Shown: one piece after another, positions 61,463-64,000 of the stretch
How the letters are laid out: the number at the start of each line of letters is the position of its first letter
Position numbering within the stretch: the first letter of the stretch is position 1
Assembly (NCBI GenBank): GCA_938039675.1
Contig: CALHUI010000015.1
Span: forward strand, 124,001 to 188,000
Source of the DNA: an uncultured Cytophagales bacterium
Lineage (GTDB): Bacteria > Bacteroidota > Bacteroidia > Cytophagales > Thermoflexibacteraceae
DNA length: 64,000 bases
Reading direction: 5' to 3'
Made by a program: the position numbers and the translations under genes
Notes under the pieces: model-generated
The model's input: only the letters and a program-made list of their open reading frames with translations
Database searches by the model: none
What the model was told of the DNA's origin: nothing

Positions 61463-63949
61463 ATGAAACAACTCACGATTGGCAAGGTGTTGCCTTATCT
61501 TATCAGCATTCTTGCTTTTTATGCCATAACTGCCGTTTACTTTTCGCCCGAAGTTTTTGAAGGAAAATCTCTTGCGCAGGATGATATTATCCGCTACGAA
61601 GGTGGCTCTAAGGAGGTGCGCGATTTTAACGCAGCGAACCCCGAGCCAAGTATGTGGACAAACAGCATGTTTGGCGGTATGCCCGTATATGTGCTGAATC
61701 CTGTATTTCCCGACCGGCCTATTGCAGTAATTGACCGCATTTTCAAAGGCGTGTTTTTTTCAGGGCAAACGGCACATATGTTATTTCAGACGATGCTGTG
61801 CATGTTTATTGCACTTGCCGTTTTTGGGGTAAGCCCTTATGTAGCGGCAATAGCAGCGGCAGCTTTCGGGCTTTCAACATACAACCTTATTATTATTGAA
61901 GTCGGTCATATGACCAAAGCATGGGCAATTGCTTATGCTCCGCTCGTCCTTTCCGGTATTTATCTGACTTTCAGGGGTAAACTGTTACAAGGCTTTGCAT
62001 TAACCGCTCTTGCATTAGCACTTGAAATTCGCGCCAACCACTTGCAAATCACCTACTATCTGGCATTTGTCTGCGCAATTTATGTGCTTGCCGAACTGAT
62101 TCGCGCCGTTCAGGAAAAGAAAATTCCTGAGTTTGCCAAAACTGCGGGAGTGCTGGCATTGGCTGCGGGACTTGCGGTAGCAGCCAACTCAGGCCGCTTG
62201 CTTACAACAGCAGATTACGGCAAATATTCGCAACGAGGCAAGGCGGAACTCACGCCACTGCCCGGCGAAGAAGCCGCTAATCCACAGGATGGTCTCAACC
62301 GCGATTATGCTTTCAGTTGGAGTCAGGGCATTGCAGAAACTTTCACACTCATACTGCCCAATTTTTACGGGGGCAGTAACAACGAGAAACTCAACCCCCA
62401 AGGTGCAACTTATCGCTTTCTGGAAAATGTGATGCGCTCGGGGCAAATCGGCAATCAAGAGTTTATGCAGTTTACTACGCGCTCGCCTTTCATGTATTGG
62501 GGCGACCAGCCGTTTACTAACGCTCCTGTATATGCAGGTGCTATCATCTGTTTTTTGTTTGTATGGTTTCTTATGATAGCAACCCCGCTACAACGCTATT
62601 GGATGCTGGGGGGAGTATTGCTCATGTTCATGTTTTCATGGGGAAGCAACTTTGCGTCGTTCAACTACCTCATGTTTGACTATTTTCCCGGTTTTAACAA
62701 GTTCCGCTCCGTTTCCATGGCGCTGAGCCTTGCGGTTATGCTGATGGTTATCGGTGCGGCTATGGGCTTGCAGCGCACGCTTTTCCTTTCTGAAAAAGAA
62801 CATCCCGATTGGTTCAAAAAACTGGGAATTGCATTTGCACTTACCGGCGGCCTTTGTGCGTTGTTTTTCATCATGAGCGGCTCGTTCAGTTTTAGCGGAC
62901 CGGCCGACGAGCAATTCGGCAGCCTGATTGATGCAGTCAAAGCAGACCGACAAGCAATGTTCCGCAGCGATGCCATCCGCTCGTTCCTGCTTATTTCGGC
63001 AGCAGCTTTGCTGATTTACCTGCATATCAAGCAAAAAGTAGGACTGGCTATCGTTACTGCCGTTGTTGGCGGCTTGATTATATTTGACAATTGGAACGTA
63101 GGCAAGCGCTATCTGAATAATGATTCTTTCCAACCAAAAGCCAAAGAAGTTGCACATGCACCAAGCCCTGCCGATGAGGCTATTCTGAAAGACAAAGACC
63201 TAAGTTACCGCGTGCTGAACCTGAGCAATCCCTTCAATGATGCGGCAACCTCTTATTACCACAAGTCTGTAGGCGGCTATTTTGCCGCTAAACTCCGTCG
63301 CTATCAGGATTTGATTAACCGTCGTTTAGAAGCAGAGATTAAGTTGGTGATGGATAGCCTGCAGAAAGGCCGCATGCCTGATTTCAGTCGCACGCCTGCA
63401 CTTAACATGCTCAACACAAGGTATTTAATCCTGAATCCGGGCAGTGCGGAAGGTGTGCTACGCAACCCTGCGGCATTGGGTAATGCGTGGTTTATCGGCG
63501 AACTGAAAGCCGTAAACAGCGCCGATGAAGAAATGGCAGCTCTTGCCAATCTTTCTCCTGACTCTGTGGCAGTAGTTGATATTGCGAAGTTTCCACAGGT
63601 AAAGGCCGGACGCTACCCGCGTGCGGGTGCAAGCATCAAACTCACAGCTTATGCCCCCAACCAACTGACTTATGCGTATGACAGCCCTGCCGATGGTTTT
63701 GTCGTATTTTCCGAAATCTACTATCCCGATGGTTGGCAAGTAAAGATTGACGGACAAGATGCGGGTGAGTTTGTTCGCGTCAATTATGTACTGCGCGGGT
63801 TAGCTGTTCCTAAAGGGAAACACACAATTGTTTGCAAGTTTGACCCCGCTATTTATCGCCAAGGCAGCTTGCTAACCATGATTGCTTCTTACGTGCTGAT
63901 AGCAGTGCTTGTAATATCTGTTGGACTGATGTTTTACAAAAACAAATAA
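61463..63949 (+). CDS. Large YfhO-family membrane protein
   Basis: An 828-residue protein with about 12 transmembrane helices in the first 570 residues, a soluble beta-rich domain (about 590-790) and a last transmembrane helix near the end. The first extracytoplasmic loop (SLAQDDIIRYEGGSKEVRDF), with PSMWTNSMFGGMPVY after it, is typical of Bacteroidota YfhO proteins, a GT-C-like group linked to glycosylation of lipoteichoic or surface glycans in Gram-positives. The exact acceptor here is unknown. It is a single gene ended by a hairpin at the window edge. Confidence 0.85.
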   Translation: MKQLTIGKVLPYLISILAFYAITAVYFSPEVFEGKSLAQDDIIRYEGGSKEVRDFNAANPEPSMWTNSMFGGMPVYVLNPVFPDRPIAVIDRIFKGVFFSGQTAHMLFQTMLCMFIALAVFGVSPYVAAIAAAAFGLSTYNLIIIEVGHMTKAWAIAYAPLVLSGIYLTFRGKLLQGFALTALALALEIRANHLQITYYLAFVCAIYVLAELIRAVQEKKIPEFAKTAGVLALAAGLAVAANSGRLLTTADYGKYSQRGKAELTPLPGEEAANPQDGLNRDYAFSWSQGIAETFTLILPNFYGGSNNEKLNPQGATYRFLENVMRSGQIGNQEFMQFTTRSPFMYWGDQPFTNAPVYAGAIICFLFVWFLMIATPLQRYWMLGGVLLMFMFSWGSNFASFNYLMFDYFPGFNKFRSVSMALSLAVMLMVIGAAMGLQRTLFLSEKEHPDWFKKLGIAFALTGGLCALFFIMSGSFSFSGPADEQFGSLIDAVKADRQAMFRSDAIRSFLLISAAALLIYLHIKQKVGLAIVTAVVGGLIIFDNWNVGKRYLNNDSFQPKAKEVAHAPSPADEAILKDKDLSYRVLNLSNPFNDAATSYYHKSVGGYFAAKLRRYQDLINRRLEAEIKLVMDSLQKGRMPDFSRTPALNMLNTRYLILNPGSAEGVLRNPAALGNAWFIGELKAVNSADEEMAALANLSPDSVAVVDIAKFPQVKAGRYPRAGASIKLTAYAPNQLTYAYDSPADGFVVFSEIYYPDGWQVKIDGQDAGEFVRVNYVLRGLAVPKGKHTIVCKFDPAIYRQGSLLTMIASYVLIAVLVISVGLMFYKNK

Positions 63950-63968
63950 ATTTGCCAGCCTCTTACCA

Positions 63969-64000
63969 AAATCCCTATCGGCTAATCCTGACAGGGATTT
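63969..64000 (+). terminator. Hairpin after the YfhO-type gene
   Basis: AAATCCCT at 63969-63976 pairs with AGGGATTT at 63993-64000 at the window edge. Inside it, CTATCGGCTAATCCTGACAGG resembles the repeat near 2656-2670. The window ends before any T-run can be judged. Confidence 0.5.

Noticed and set aside
1-64000. CRISPR arrays, rRNA, tRNA and insertion sequences
   Set aside because: No regularly spaced repeats, no rRNA cores, no tRNA cloverleafs and no transposase frames were seen on either strand.

Overview
The window is a stretch of chromosome from a member of the Bacteroidota, most likely a Cytophagales-type bacterium. Signs are a PorE-like type IX secretion (T9SS) lipoprotein, a secreted protein with a T9SS C-terminal sorting domain, Bacteroidota-only families (DUF3822, DUF6090, HYC_CC_PP, OmpA/PD40 lipoproteins), genes without clear Shine-Dalgarno sites, and repeated -7 promoter boxes of the form TAnnTTTG. 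It is mostly core chromosome: no phage, insertion sequence, CRISPR array or tRNA gene was seen.

Layout. 0-4.7 kb, minus strand: hpf, a XerC-type recombinase, a lipoprotein, RNase P RNA, apbE and an isochorismatase-fold hydrolase. 4.7-7.7 kb, plus: lptB, a GH3-family acyl-adenylating enzyme and a TM2-domain protein. 7.7-10.6 kb, minus: a His-rich TonB-dependent receptor and its HYC_CC_PP partner, probably for metal uptake. 10.8-14 kb, plus: nnr, an unknown exported protein and a DUF3822 protein. 14-17.6 kb, minus: small conserved proteins, a DUF349 protein and an exported amidotransferase-like protein. 17.7-20.1 kb, plus: bioF overlapping a LolC/E permease. 20.2-27.6 kb: CYTH protein, DECR-type reductase, a gene broken by an amber codon, an M48 protease, bioA, and two adjacent decayed genes (DUF6090 and DUF2339). 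27.7-31.9 kb, plus: ElbB-like protein, PorE-like protein, small membrane protein and M20 deacetylase. 32-35.5 kb, minus: folC-fur-STAS-purA. 35.6-37.5 kb, plus: suhB-like phosphatase and ilvE, then a loose zone of small unknown genes. 39-45 kb, plus: PASTA protein, T9SS cargo protein, dnaA and a glycosyltransferase. 44.8-47.2 kb, minus: hisS, a strikingly acidic protein and a Dabb-domain protein. 47.2-51.4 kb, plus: unknown exported protein, nhaA and an OmpA/PD40 protein, with a histidine-kinase remnant on the other strand. 51.4-56.8 kb, minus: M48 lipoprotein, FbpC-like ATPase, GT2 and GT-C-like membrane proteins, PfkB kinase. 56.9-64 kb: parE, then dprA and hisD on the minus strand, and a large YfhO-type membrane protein.

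Functional links are mostly housekeeping: biotin (bioF, bioA), envelope transport (lptB, LolC/E, PorE), metal handling (TonB receptor, Fur), glycan transfer (GT2, GT-C, YfhO, GT4), and replication and recombination (dnaA, parE, dprA, xerC). I did not find a clearly new multi-gene system. The most notable signals are a cluster of decaying genes around 21.7-27.6 kb, interleaved palindromes ahead of dnaA, a dispersed intergenic inverted-repeat family, promoters that almost touch start codons (possible leaderless mRNAs), and several enzymes whose family catalytic residue is replaced.
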